Part shown: piece by piece, positions 54,247 to 64,000 of the stretch
How the letters are laid out: each line of letters begins with the position of its first letter
How positions within the stretch are numbered: the first letter of the stretch is position 1
NCBI RefSeq assembly: GCF_001649575.2
Contig: NC_051434.1
Coordinates: forward strand, 2,817,763 to 2,881,762
Source of the DNA: Kryptolebias marmoratus
Lineage: Eukaryota > Chordata > Actinopteri > Cyprinodontiformes > Rivulidae
Length of the DNA stretch: 64,000 nucleotides
Direction of reading: 5' to 3'
Position numbers and translations under genes: made by a program
Notes under the pieces: generated by a model
Seen by the model: the letters and a program-made list of their open reading frames with translations, nothing else
Told to the model about the DNA's origin: nothing
Databases searched by the model: none

Positions 54247-56558
54247 TCTTGCAACTTTTGCAAAGTTCTCAACTTCTTCATGTGAGTCATAGAGGCACAC
54301 AGCCCTGTTGCTTGACTTTTGCAAGTCATGCACACAAAAATAAGATGCAGTTTTCAAAAAGTGGCCATTCAAAATGCTGCCACACGGCTCACTGGTCACA
54401 TGGTCTCAAACACTAGGAGTTCAGCTACACGGCAGCTGAAAATTCACATCGATTTTTGCAATTTTGAGCCCCCAACTCGTCTCCTAACAGTTGCAGCTCA
54501 TCGAGATACTACTTTTATCCATCTATCATATCTAAATTAATAATAATATTATAAAAGAAGATCAGTTCAAATAGTTAACATATCTGTTTTGTCATTTTCA
54601 AACCATTCACTTGTGATAAAATAAAATAAATTAGTGTTTTGTACCAGGTATTTTTTGTGGCATGCAAGTTTTCTGCAATAAAAAAGTGGATACAAAACTG
54701 TCTCTGATATAATTCTGCAACAAGCCACAAAGACGAGCTGTGCAGGAGGTCGTTCCGAGCAGAAACAACTGGATTTTATGAGTTGTGATGCAGAACATGG
54801 AGAGCAAGAACTTTGTTTGCTGTATTATGGTATGTAGATTTACAGAATGTGAGGGATACTTTGCTCTTTAAGGTGCATTGATTCTTATTGTTACATTTTA
54901 TTAAACCTAATCCATCATTTGTGTAAATGTGTGAAGTAGAAATCATTGGTTCAAATATTTATTTTGTAGATTTCAGGTATTAGCTGCATCATTCAAAAAG
55001 AAAGATAATGTTGCCTTGACAAATGCAATCTAAAAGAAAAAAAGGAGTAAACACGACCTCTTTTTTACTCTCCTGATCCTCCATCTTTCTTTTTGTGCAG
55101 CTGAAAAGATCAGCCTCCATGCCAAGTTTCTGCAAGCTATCTGCGAAACAAATTTAGCTTGCAGATCGATAAAGTATTCATACACTGAAGAAAGAGATGA
55201 GGACAGCATGAAAGAACTTTTTCAACATGTCGCTGCAGTTACATCGCAGCGTGTCCAGAATATCAATGGGGGGAAAAAGGGGGAAACACCCACAGAGGAG
55301 GGGAGAATTAATCAAAGTGAAATGGCTGCGAGGTCAGAACTCCCATTACTTTGGAGGTTCGTGCGGCCTAATGATGTCATGGTGGTAAAGAAAAGTAAAA
55401 TGCTCAAAGAGAACGAATGCATTTTTAATCTTGTGATGGAAGGCACCTCAGTCTGTAGGAGGGAGAAGCAGCCTCTTTTATGTTGGACATTAAATGGAAT
55501 TAAATGTACAGCAAAATAAAAAGGTGATTTCAGAAGAAAAGCAGTAAAACAGGAGCAGATTCTTGGCATCTTGCAAGTGTTCTTCTCTCAGCTTTAAAGA
55601 ATAAAGCTGCAGGTGATAGCTGCAGAGATTTTTTATGCAAAGTCATTGTTACAGATTGTTACTGCCAAAAACAGAAAAGGATTAAAGGTCTAGCATTCCT
55701 TGACAGAATGAATATTGTATATCAGCTTTCACAACAGAGTTTTAGAATAAGATTATCTTTGTTGAGAAATTACAGAATTTTTGTCAACCTTGAAATTTAT
55801 GCATAATTTCATGCAGAATTGCAAAATTTCCTATAAATTGTTACCCTTTAGTATTTATGTTTCCAAATGGTGTTCACATCTGGCTTCTTCTTTGCCTGAT
55901 AGAGCTTTAAGCAGCATTTGTGGACGGCACGGTGAACTGTGTTTACAGAAGATGATCTGTGGACGTGTTCCTGAGCAAAACAGAACCAGAACCTGGTTAT
56001 AATGCAGAAGATCACCAACATCCAATACTGACTTTCAGCCTTTTGTCCTTTGAGCTCAGATATTTCTACAGATTCTTCAAATCTTTTGATGTTATAAACT
56101 GTAGATGATATTCAAAATACTCCCAATTTTCCTTTGAGGAACTTTATTTTGAAATTGTTCCACTATTTTTTAATTTTTTGCAGACTAGTGCACCTCTGCC
56201 CATTTTTACTTCTGAGAAATTCAGCCTCTAAAAAAATGCTCTCTTTATACCCAGTCCTCTGACTGACCTGCTGCCAGTTAATCTAATTAGTTACTAAATG
56301 TTCCTGCAGCTGTTTTCTGTTTGTACCACTTTGTTTTACAGCCTTTTGTTGCCCCTGTCTAAACTTTTCTGATATGAAAATTTAAAATTACATCTATTTT
56401 TAATGATACAATTTCTTAGTTTCAACATTTCATGTTTGCTATGTTCCATTATAAATAAAATATGGGTTTGCAATATTTGCAAATCTTTGCATTCTCTTTT
56501 AACTTACATTTTACACAACATCCCAACTATTTTGAAATTCTGATTGTACTGAAGAGAT

Positions 56559-56752
56559 CAGTGGTGTCCAGTCCTGGTCCTGGATGGAAACTATCCTGCA
56601 TGTTTTAGTTGTTGCTCTGCTTTGACTCACCTTATTTGACTGAATCAGGTGTGTTAACAGGCTCCTGCAGAACTGAAGACCTGCTGAAGAGCAGAGAAAC
56701 ATCTAAAACCTGCAGGATAGTTACCCTCCAGCACCAGGATTGGACACCGCTG
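56559..56752. mobile_element. hAT-type MITE, second diverged copy
   Basis: It starts CAGTGGTGTCCAGTCCTGGT and ends with ACCAGGATTGGACACCGCTG, the same family as the copy at 47329. Internal phrases are shared (ATCCTGCATGTTTTA, GAATCAGGTGTGTT, TGCAGGATAGT). Flanks are aagagat on the left and aagtagat on the right, a target duplication with one base lost, so it is probably older than the other copy. Confidence 0.8.
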
Positions 56753-57743
56753 AAGTAGATAATGACAAAATATAAAGTATTTTGACATAATGTTTTTGTT
56801 TTTATAAGAAAAACATGTTATTTATTCAATTTTTGCATAATTTATGGCATTTTTTATTTTTTATGCACCTGTTTTTCACTTGAAGTCTTATTTTAGCTCT
56901 AAATTATTTCCACCTTTTCCACATCAGCTCTGAACCTTGTTCTCTAGGTTTGGTACAGTGTTGACAACCTGCAAATTTATTCCGGTCTTGCATTTATTGT
57001 TCATCTGAGGGGTTAAAAGGGTCAGCAGAATGTGAGAAGTGTAAATGGTGCTCAGCATGAGGAAAGGCTGATGAGGTGCTGTCGGTGCAGAGAAGCATCC
57101 ACCCACTCGGGAGTGAAGAGGACTGAAGCGTAGGTGGTTTTCTCTACAGGCAAACGTTCATTTTATGGATATTTTGTTCTCATTTTTAAGGCCCCATTCT
57201 GCAGTACTGCAGAGTCTTTAAACCTGAGGGTGGAGCAGCACAGCAGAAGATCTTTGCACAAAAATTCTGCAGTAAATAATGACATGAAACAAGACAAACA
57301 TGTTGTTTTTTGTTTGTTTTGAGACTTTTTGCAAGGTTTTATCCTTGTTTTGTTTTGTTTTTTCCTGTGATTTTTTTCATCTATTACGTGCCTTTTTAAA
57401 TAATATTTGGTTGTTAAGCTTAATTTTGATGCTTTGAAGTGATAATGTTTTTGTTCCAGTGTTTGTCAGAGAAAAGCGTTAGTTTCCTCCTGCGATTTGC
57501 ACATTCATCTCAAATCCATGAACACATGTTCTGTCATCACCTCAATGAGATTATCTCATGATCACTCTCATCTCATTCCTCTGTTTTCCCCTTTGCTGTT
57601 TGTACAAGTTGCTGTGTGTTACGTAAGCTCTACAGCAGCAGCAGCCGACACGAAGGAGGTAGGGAGGGAGGGAGGACACCCGTGAATGCATCAAACCACA
57701 CCTAACAGAGACTGCAGTGCTCAGCAGAAATACACCAGCACTC

Positions 57744-57759
57744 AAAAAAAAAAAAAAAA
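57744..57759 (+). repeat. Poly(A) run
   Basis: A run of about sixteen A bases. It may be a retroposon tail, but no element body was recognised upstream. Confidence 0.6.
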
Positions 57760-60700
57760 TACAAGGAGGACAGCTGAGGTTGGAGGGAAAAGAGAGAAAC
57801 GATGAAGTCACACCAGGAAAGTGAAGAGGGAAAAGTATAGACATGGTGAAAATTTAAAACGTCAAATTTCATGTTGGTGGAGTGCAAAGAAAGACAGAAT
57901 AAAAAAGGTTAAAACTGATTATAAAGAAAATAAGATAAGACTAAAAGAAGAGCAGGACGGGAAGGAAAGTCTTAAATGGAGCAAAATCTGAAGAAATTGA
58001 GATTAAATTTCATGTTGAAGTGCAAAGCTGCTCTCTGATCTCCTGATTTGTTGAGACTGGAGTCAGTATGGTTCAGTTAATGGAGACTGACTTTATATTT
58101 AAGGTTTTCTTTGACTAATCACCTGGAAAAAGATGTGTGAAGTAAAATATATTAGAAGACTTAAGTAACCCTATTTTACTTTTAAAAGGTTTTTATACTG
58201 GAAGCCTTGTATAAATTTGTTTTTGTTTTATTACCTGAGGTGCTTGGTTGAGAAGTTTTTACCTTAGTTTACAGAACTAAAGAAAAATGAAATGAAAAAA
58301 TAAAAAAATTGAAAAAACAATCGCCATGGTTGGGGCATCATGCCACTAAATTCTAAATGGCAAACAGCAACATTATTTAAAGCTTTTAAACCCGTGCAGA
58401 ATCAAAAACAAGAACAGAAACAACACTGGCATTTATAAGGATTAATAAAGCTTCTTCACTTTCTCCTATTGTCCAGAATGTCTGGATCTGAAGCTGCCAT
58501 GTTGGGTTTTTGGAGCCAGAATCTGTGGCTCTCTGGATTTAGGGCTGAACCCTCGATACGAAAGACCTAAACGCCCTCCCAACTCACTAACAGTGTCACA
58601 AATATAATATGACACTTTTAATTCAGCCTCAAATAACTCACTGAAACTAAACATATTTTTAAAATGCATATTTAAACAGCAGTAAAATAAGAAATACATG
58701 AAAACTTAGCATCAAACCCATTTCAGGGTTCAGATGCTGACACTTTGTTAAATATAGCATGCATTCATGACTTTATCCAACCACCGAGCATAAAGTTAGT
58801 TATTTCTGTGTCCAAAACACACACCCCCACACACACATACAAAACAAACAAACGACTGACTCAGAGCTCATCAATGCAGAAGGTTAATATTTGTGAGCGT
58901 TTCAGGATTTTTAGCCTAATTTTGCACCAAGTCCTTTGAAAGAACTTCCAGTTTTAAATTGTTTGTCATTCAGCAGGCTAAAATAAAACACAGCAGCAAC
59001 ACTGAAAAGCCTACAAGCTGCACGTAATGTTTGCCTGACGAGAAATGCTTTTTATTAAACCGCCATCAAGGTTCAGAAGTGCTGATTAGCATTTGAGGAC
59101 AATAAAAAGCAAAGCAGTCATTGAATTATTCCAGAATTTAACCATGAATTCACCGTTAGCTAGCCACCAGGTACATGATAAGTCTTGAAAAGAAACTAAA
59201 CTAACAGCAAAATGACAATGAATAAGGATTATTTTGCATAAATAACAAACGTGTGTTGTTGTTTTTGTTTGTTTGTCATTTTGTTTGCCTTTTGTCCTCA
59301 TATTAAATTTTATTCTCTGCAATCAGATTTTCATATCAAACACTTCCTACTTTAATTTTTAATGTGTTTTGACTTTGATGTTGTTGTATTTTATTTTCAA
59401 ATGAAATGGATGATTTGGAAAGCCTTTCTAAAATCAGCAAAACCAAGAAAAAAATTCTAAAGCAAAATGCATAAATCAAAAATCAGAGATTAAATCATCA
59501 GTTTATCAAACATTGCAGGTAGTTAAGAAACTAAACTTTTAAAGACTGAATTAACTAAAAGAGGAGTATGTATAGAGGAGGATAAAATGTTAAAGNGGGG
59601 GGGGGATACATGATGAAACATGACTTTAAAAGCATCCAGTGAAAAAAAACCGAAGGGATATGGAGAATGGCCAGGATGGAGAGAGGACGAGAGAGATGAA
59701 GGACGAAATGGAGAACGATAGGACACGAGGCAGAGCGAGGGAGAAGTGGAGAGAAAAAGGAGGCAGATAAATAATTAAATGATCATGTTAGGCTGGAGAG
59801 GAGAAGAGAAATGTAGGAATGAAGGGAGAGAGGAGGAGGAGGATGAAGAAGATGGGCAACAGAAGGCTCACTGTGGCATTTATGACACACAGGAAGTGAA
59901 GCCCCCTCTCACATATGAAGACACATGAATCCTTAACTCACAATTATCACAAATAAACACACTTACATCCACCCACAGAGAGTTAAAGATCCAGATATCA
60001 AACACATTCTCACACCTTTAATTTGTCAACAACCAGACTATAATTGATTGTAAATTCACACAAATGAGAGTAGGTTTGCACATTATTTTAACACAAACAG
60101 ACACAGAATTCGGTGTCTCCTTTGCAAGAAATCGTAACATTGTACTTAAGATTCAAAGTATAAATTGCAGATTTAATTTGACTTTGCCTAACCCTGAACC
60201 AAATGAATGTATCTAAAAGATTCCTGTCATTTAAATGCTGAAAACAAGGTTAAAACGAGTAACATTTAGTTTCTTTTTATATTTTGTGGAGCGTAAGCTT
60301 TATAAACTTTGTGGTTTTGAGTCATTTTAACAAAAGAGTTTCTGTCATGTATGGATTTTTCATTATTAACTTAAAGAATACAACAATTTCTGACAGTTTA
60401 CAGTTTGGGGTTAATGTATCATAACTCAGGTTAATTCACAGCATTTTGGGGAATAACCACAAAATTTGCTTTTTAGTTATATTGTTCAATTAAACTTTTT
60501 TTAAATCACTTTACTTACCAGGACGATTTAAATACAGTCATTGCAAAATGTTAGAATACCTGAGCTTCTGATATTTTAAGTCATTTTGCTGACATTAAAA
60601 AAAGAGAAGGGATCAAAGAGGGGCTGAGGCAGCGGAGGATGAAGGACAGAAACTGATCGAGCTTAGCGCTGAGGACAGGAGGGTGACAGCAGGACGTCAA

Positions 60701-61509
60701 AAAGGACCAGTGTGTTTGGTAAAAAGCAGTTCTCTTAATTACAGAATTGGGTTGTGAACCTGCAAGAAGGCTGCAGATTCACAACTGAGTCAACCCAAAC
60801 CACTGCCCTGCCGTACCGCCCTGGACTGAAAAACTGAAAGACAAAAATAGACAAAACTGCAACAAAGTTTGGAGCTAATGACAAATGACAGTTTATATTA
60901 GAGATCTTCTTCTTTTGTGTGTTGATTGTTAGTTCAGAGGTGATCTCCACCTTTTGGCCCAGCATTGATTTTCTGCATTTTCGTCTGCACAGAGATATTT
61001 TTACAGCAGGAGGAGGCCTTAGAGTGTTCAAAAATGATTCAATCAGTTCCCCAACCCTCTGAGCAACACATATTCTCACATTTCCCTGCTGCATCCTCAA
61101 ACTCAATTACTCTTCATATCCCAAGGACTTGCATACACACACACGCACACACACAAACAGAGAAAATGTTACTGCAGTCCAGACTCACATGAACAAACAC
61201 ACATACACTTGACAGCCATTTTACAAAGCTTCAAAAGGAAAAGCATGTAGCTAAATCCCACAGACACCCAGGCACACACACATTTTCCTGTCAGCTATGT
61301 TTTCACAATCTAACACACTGAAATCACGAAGCCATATACACATTTTTTTGCAAAACAAGCCTCTGTGCTTCAGCCACAAGGACACAGAATAACACCTAAA
61401 TCTGCATCTCACACACATACACCCTCATCCTAACACACGTAATGCTAAACTATACATTGTGGTATCTACTTCATCCTTTCATTTGCATTTTTGAATGCTG
61501 TAACAGTTA

Positions 61510-61528
61510 TACACACACACACACACAC
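61510..61528 (+). repeat. (AC)n microsatellite in a CA-rich stretch
   Basis: A short AC run. The surrounding region, roughly 61130-61710, contains many other CACACA words on this strand. Confidence 0.7.
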
Positions 61529-61681
61529 TGACACCTTAAACTGACACTCTGTACAGTGAAAACACACACACGTATGATCAATTGTTTCTTTCTGTGCCCA
61601 CAAACACACTTTACAGTCATTTCATGCATGAAGCTACAGCACAGAAACACAGCATCATTATGCATCTAAAACATCCTACAT

Positions 61682-61707
61682 CCACACACACACACACACA
61701 CACACAC
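61682..61707 (+). repeat. (CA)n microsatellite
   Basis: About thirteen pure units at the right edge of the CA-rich stretch, followed after about 160 bases by a GA-rich tract (61870-62040). Confidence 0.9.
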
Positions 61708-62192
61708 GAGCTGCATCTCGTTGCATCCTGTCTACCAAGCTTCCACTAACCTGCAATGAACCAAACATGAAAAAAAGTGATGGTGAGACACAAACCCCTC
61801 TGGATTGGATGGAAAGGTAAAGAGAAAAATTTCTGCCTTTACCTGCCTCCTGTGTGTCTCTTCTGCCTTTCACAGCGAACGAGAAAATACTGGAGAGGCA
61901 GAACGACGAGGAGAGGGAGAGGAGGAAAACAGGAGGGGAGCAGGAGGGGGTGAGATGTGTGACGAAAGGGGGGGAGGGGAGATGACTCAGAGGGGAGATG
62001 GAGAGAGGAAGAGGAGTGTTAATTAAAAAGAAGAAGAAGGACTGAGGGTTGGGATGAAGAGATAAGGATGGGGTTCAGAGGCTGGATGTCTGACAGAGGA
62101 GGTAAAAAATAGATGAAGGGAGGACCGGTTCCTCTGCTGCATGTAGCGGGGTTCAGCTGAAGTGTCTACTGTTATATAATCCATCCTTCTCC

Positions 62193-62218
62193 ACCACACA
62201 CACACACACACACACACA
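62193..62218 (+). repeat. (CA)n microsatellite
   Basis: About twelve units, pure apart from the edges, downstream of the GA-rich tract. Confidence 0.88.
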
Positions 62219-62814
62219 TACACAATGGTGATCTGCATCCTGCAAAGGACACAAATCTGATGACAAAGTCAGATCTGGGAATTTAACTTCTTTTTGTGGA
62301 CAAAAATATATATTTGTGACAAGGACAGTTGACAGGTTTAGATGATTTTTAATTTTACTTCAGATTCAGGTACAACTGACATAAATTTCACCTAAAGGAG
62401 AAAAGAAAAACTAAATTTGTGTTTGATCAAATGCAGTCCTTTAAATCCAGTTGTTGTTCAAATCTATCCAGTTCAATTCAAATAAAAAGTCAAATTTAAG
62501 CCAGTTCAATTTAATGTTTTTCAGATTTATTCATTTAAATAGAGGTCAACTAAACCCCTACTTAAATAAATGATCTTCATGTTTAGTGTACTGGTATTTA
62601 TAAAAAACTCTTTTTAGGAAGTTGTCTAACAGATTACATTGCTTCTTCAGGTCAGTATCCCACCCCGAACATGGTCAAGATGCTGGAATTGCAGATCAGA
62701 AGATTGGGAGTTTAGTTCTCCAACCTGCAGCATGCTGCCACAATGTCACACTTTACTCTGTTTCTGATGCAGACACAGATCAATTTGTTTGTATCTTTTG
62801 CTTTTTTAACCCAG

Positions 62815-63517
62815 AGGGGTCACTGAAATAACTTCTGAGGCTGCTTTGCTGCATCTGACCGAGAATCCCTTGAATCTGTTCAAGATCCAATTGAATCTGA
62901 AGACATTTAATACCTCATGGAGCCAGATGTGCTGCTCAGTGTCAGAAAGCTTGGTCTCAGTTGCAGGTCATGGGTCCTCCAACAGGATAATGACCCAAAA
63001 CACACAGCTAAAAACACCAATAATGGCTCAGAACAAAACATTGGACTGTTCTGAAGTGGACTTCTGAGTCCTGATCTGAATCCTGCTGAACATCTGTGGA
63101 AGGAGCTGAAACATCTGGAGAAGGAACTCTTTAAACCTGAGACAGATGGAGCAGTTTAATCAGGAAGAGTGGATCAGAACACCTGTGGACACCTGTGGAC
63201 ACCTGTGGACATCTGTGGACACCTGTGGACAGGTGCAGAAGTCTCATAGAGAGTTACACAAATCTCTTGATAGCAGTGATTCCCTCAAACTGTTGTGCAC
63301 CAAAATATTAAGTTAAAGGTACCATCCTTTCTGTTAGGGCCAGTTTTATTAGTTTTTCTTTTTTAAAATAATTCTGTTAAGACAAAATTTAAAAGTTGAC
63401 TGATTTTCATTAGCAGATTTTCAGTCATTTATTTAATTATTACTTTTGTCAGTTCAAAGTTATTTCATTAATCATTGTGGGTTTTTCTTCTTTTATGACA
63501 GGGTACTAATTTATCCT
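62815..63517 (+). pseudogene. Tc1-like transposon remnant (3' half of transposase plus right end)
   Basis: In the region 62960-63120, shifting frames read VLQQ-DNDPKTHSK-like text (GGATAATGACCCAAAACACA) and then SPDLNPAEHLWKELK (TCCTGATCTGAATCCTGCTG), the second and third acidic catalytic segments of Tc1-like transposases. After it come the C-terminal coding remnant (CAGGTGCAGAAGTCTCATAG, GATAGCAGTGATT), the post-stop AAAATATTAAGTTAAAGGTA, and a right end finishing CATTGTGGGTTTTTCTTC. Stops and frame breaks make it dead. A 10-bp unit has expanded inside the coding part (63181-63230). The left half was not found. Confidence 0.75.
63181..63230 (+). repeat. 10-bp minisatellite, five copies
   Basis: The unit ACCTGTGGAC occurs five times in tandem, with one T variant in copy four. 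It lies inside the Tc1-like remnant at the place where the transposon normally has a single copy before GGTGCAGAAG. Confidence 0.92.
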
Positions 63518-63659
63518 CATCTGTGTGCTTATCGGTGTATGAGTGAATAAAAAGGCCTGTGTGCAGAGAGTCGTGTCCTTGCTGCTCCAAAAACAGAATG
63601 GTGCAGTTGCGGACTGCAGGGTGACACTGATACACACTGACAGGGCAAAAGGGTGAAGC

Positions 63660-63815
63660 CAGTGTGTTTTTGGTGTGTGTGAGTGTGTGATCCGGTCCTA
63701 TGTGGGTTTGTATTTTTGTGTGAACAGGCAGGTGTGTAAGTCCACCTGTGTGCACAGACCTGGATGTGCTCATGTGTTGGCATGGATGCGTGTGAGTGTG
63801 TGAGTGTGTGAGATA
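63660..63815 (+). repeat. GTGT-rich simple sequence
   Basis: A stretch dense in TGTGTG and GTGAGTGTGTGAG words. The open frames on the minus strand through it (63468-63998, 63529-63783) have Thr/His-rich products that reflect the repeat. Confidence 0.6.
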
Positions 63816-64000
63816 ATCTGTAATTAAATTCCTGAGTTTAATGGGATTATCTTTGGGAGACAAGCAGCACAACGTCCTTGACATCCATCCCCTCTGTCGG
63901 CCACAGCTGATAGAGACACACACATACGGAGGAAGACGTAAGGAAGTGAAGAAACGAGAGGATGCAACAGAAAAAAACAGCAGCAAAGAAATCAACATGT

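Larger units (their letters stand above)
52975..64000. other. Region upstream of eno2; no gene recognised
   Basis: No frame has family features over these 11 kb. It should include the eno2 promoter and a 5' non-coding exon, neither of which I could place. In human the next gene beside ENO2 is ATN1, so UTR exons of an atn1 orthologue might lie here, but nothing shows it. The contents I can support are two minisatellites, a hAT MITE, a Tc1-like remnant, CA tracts and GA-rich tracts (59640-59860 and 61870-62040). Confidence 0.6.

Noticed and set aside
54319..54540. Frame reading AIQNAATRLTGHMV, reminiscent of LINE RT C-termini (VQNAAARLLT)
   Set aside because: The resemblance ends after about ten residues; not enough to call a retroelement.
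55208..55519. 103-residue plus-strand frame
   Set aside because: No motif, low similarity to anything I know, AT-rich surroundings; chance length is plausible.
63181..63230. Regular short repeats resembling a CRISPR-like array
   Set aside because: The 10-bp units are directly tandem with no spacers and sit inside a transposon fossil in a vertebrate genome.
63468..63998. 176-residue minus-strand frame
   Set aside because: Thr/His-rich product created by the GT-rich simple sequence and the end of the Tc1-like remnant.

Overview
The window reads as nuclear DNA of a ray-finned (teleost) fish. It is AT-rich, its genes are split into many short exons with GT-AG introns, the conceptual proteins look vertebrate, and the interspersed repeats are of types common in fish: Tc1-like transposons, hAT and piggyBac-type MITEs, a LINE with R2-like reverse transcriptase motifs, and LINE 3' tails. 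I cannot name the species. There are 424 unresolved bases at 43924-44347 and one N at 59596.

Layout, left to right. (1) 8-2228 (+): 3' part of a GSG1-family four-pass membrane protein gene, best read as gsg1l2, with an unusual Gly/Met-rich C-terminus. (2) 4792-8837 (-): complete recoverin/visinin-type neuronal calcium sensor, 3 exons, 192 aa. (3) 8838-15461: intergenic, with a DNA transposon remnant and a decayed LINE. (4) 15462-22888 (+): complete six-exon type II membrane C-type lectin, 282 aa. (5) 29246-33871 (+): complete G-protein beta subunit, gnb3 type, 342 aa. (6) 36061-41555 (+): triosephosphate isomerase, 7 exons, with an odd exon 3/4 junction. (7) 43130-52974 (-): complete gamma-type enolase eno2, 12 coding exons, 434 aa. 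Its last exon lies beyond a 2.4 kb intron that holds the assembly gap and a nested retroelement. (8) 52975-64000: no gene recognised; MITE and Tc1 remnants, minisatellites, CA and GA tracts.

The genes do not form a pathway in the bacterial sense. Tpi1 and Eno2 are glycolytic enzymes. Recoverin and Gnb3 belong to photoreceptor and neuronal signalling, and eno2 is the neuronal enolase. Neighbours reflect old synteny: gnb3-tpi1-eno2, with C-type lectins nearby, matches human 12p13, and gsg1l2-rcvrn matches human 17p13.1. The window therefore seems to span a junction of two ancestral blocks.

I found no sign of a novel multi-gene system. The observations most worth checking are the tpi1 exon 3/4 splice junction, the loss of a calcium-ligand residue in the lectin, the merged early exon of gnb3, a CA repeat against the eno2 intron 11 donor, and the related GTAC-rich repeats in two eno2 introns. 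All exon boundaries were read by eye from splice consensus, frame and family conservation, without transcripts.
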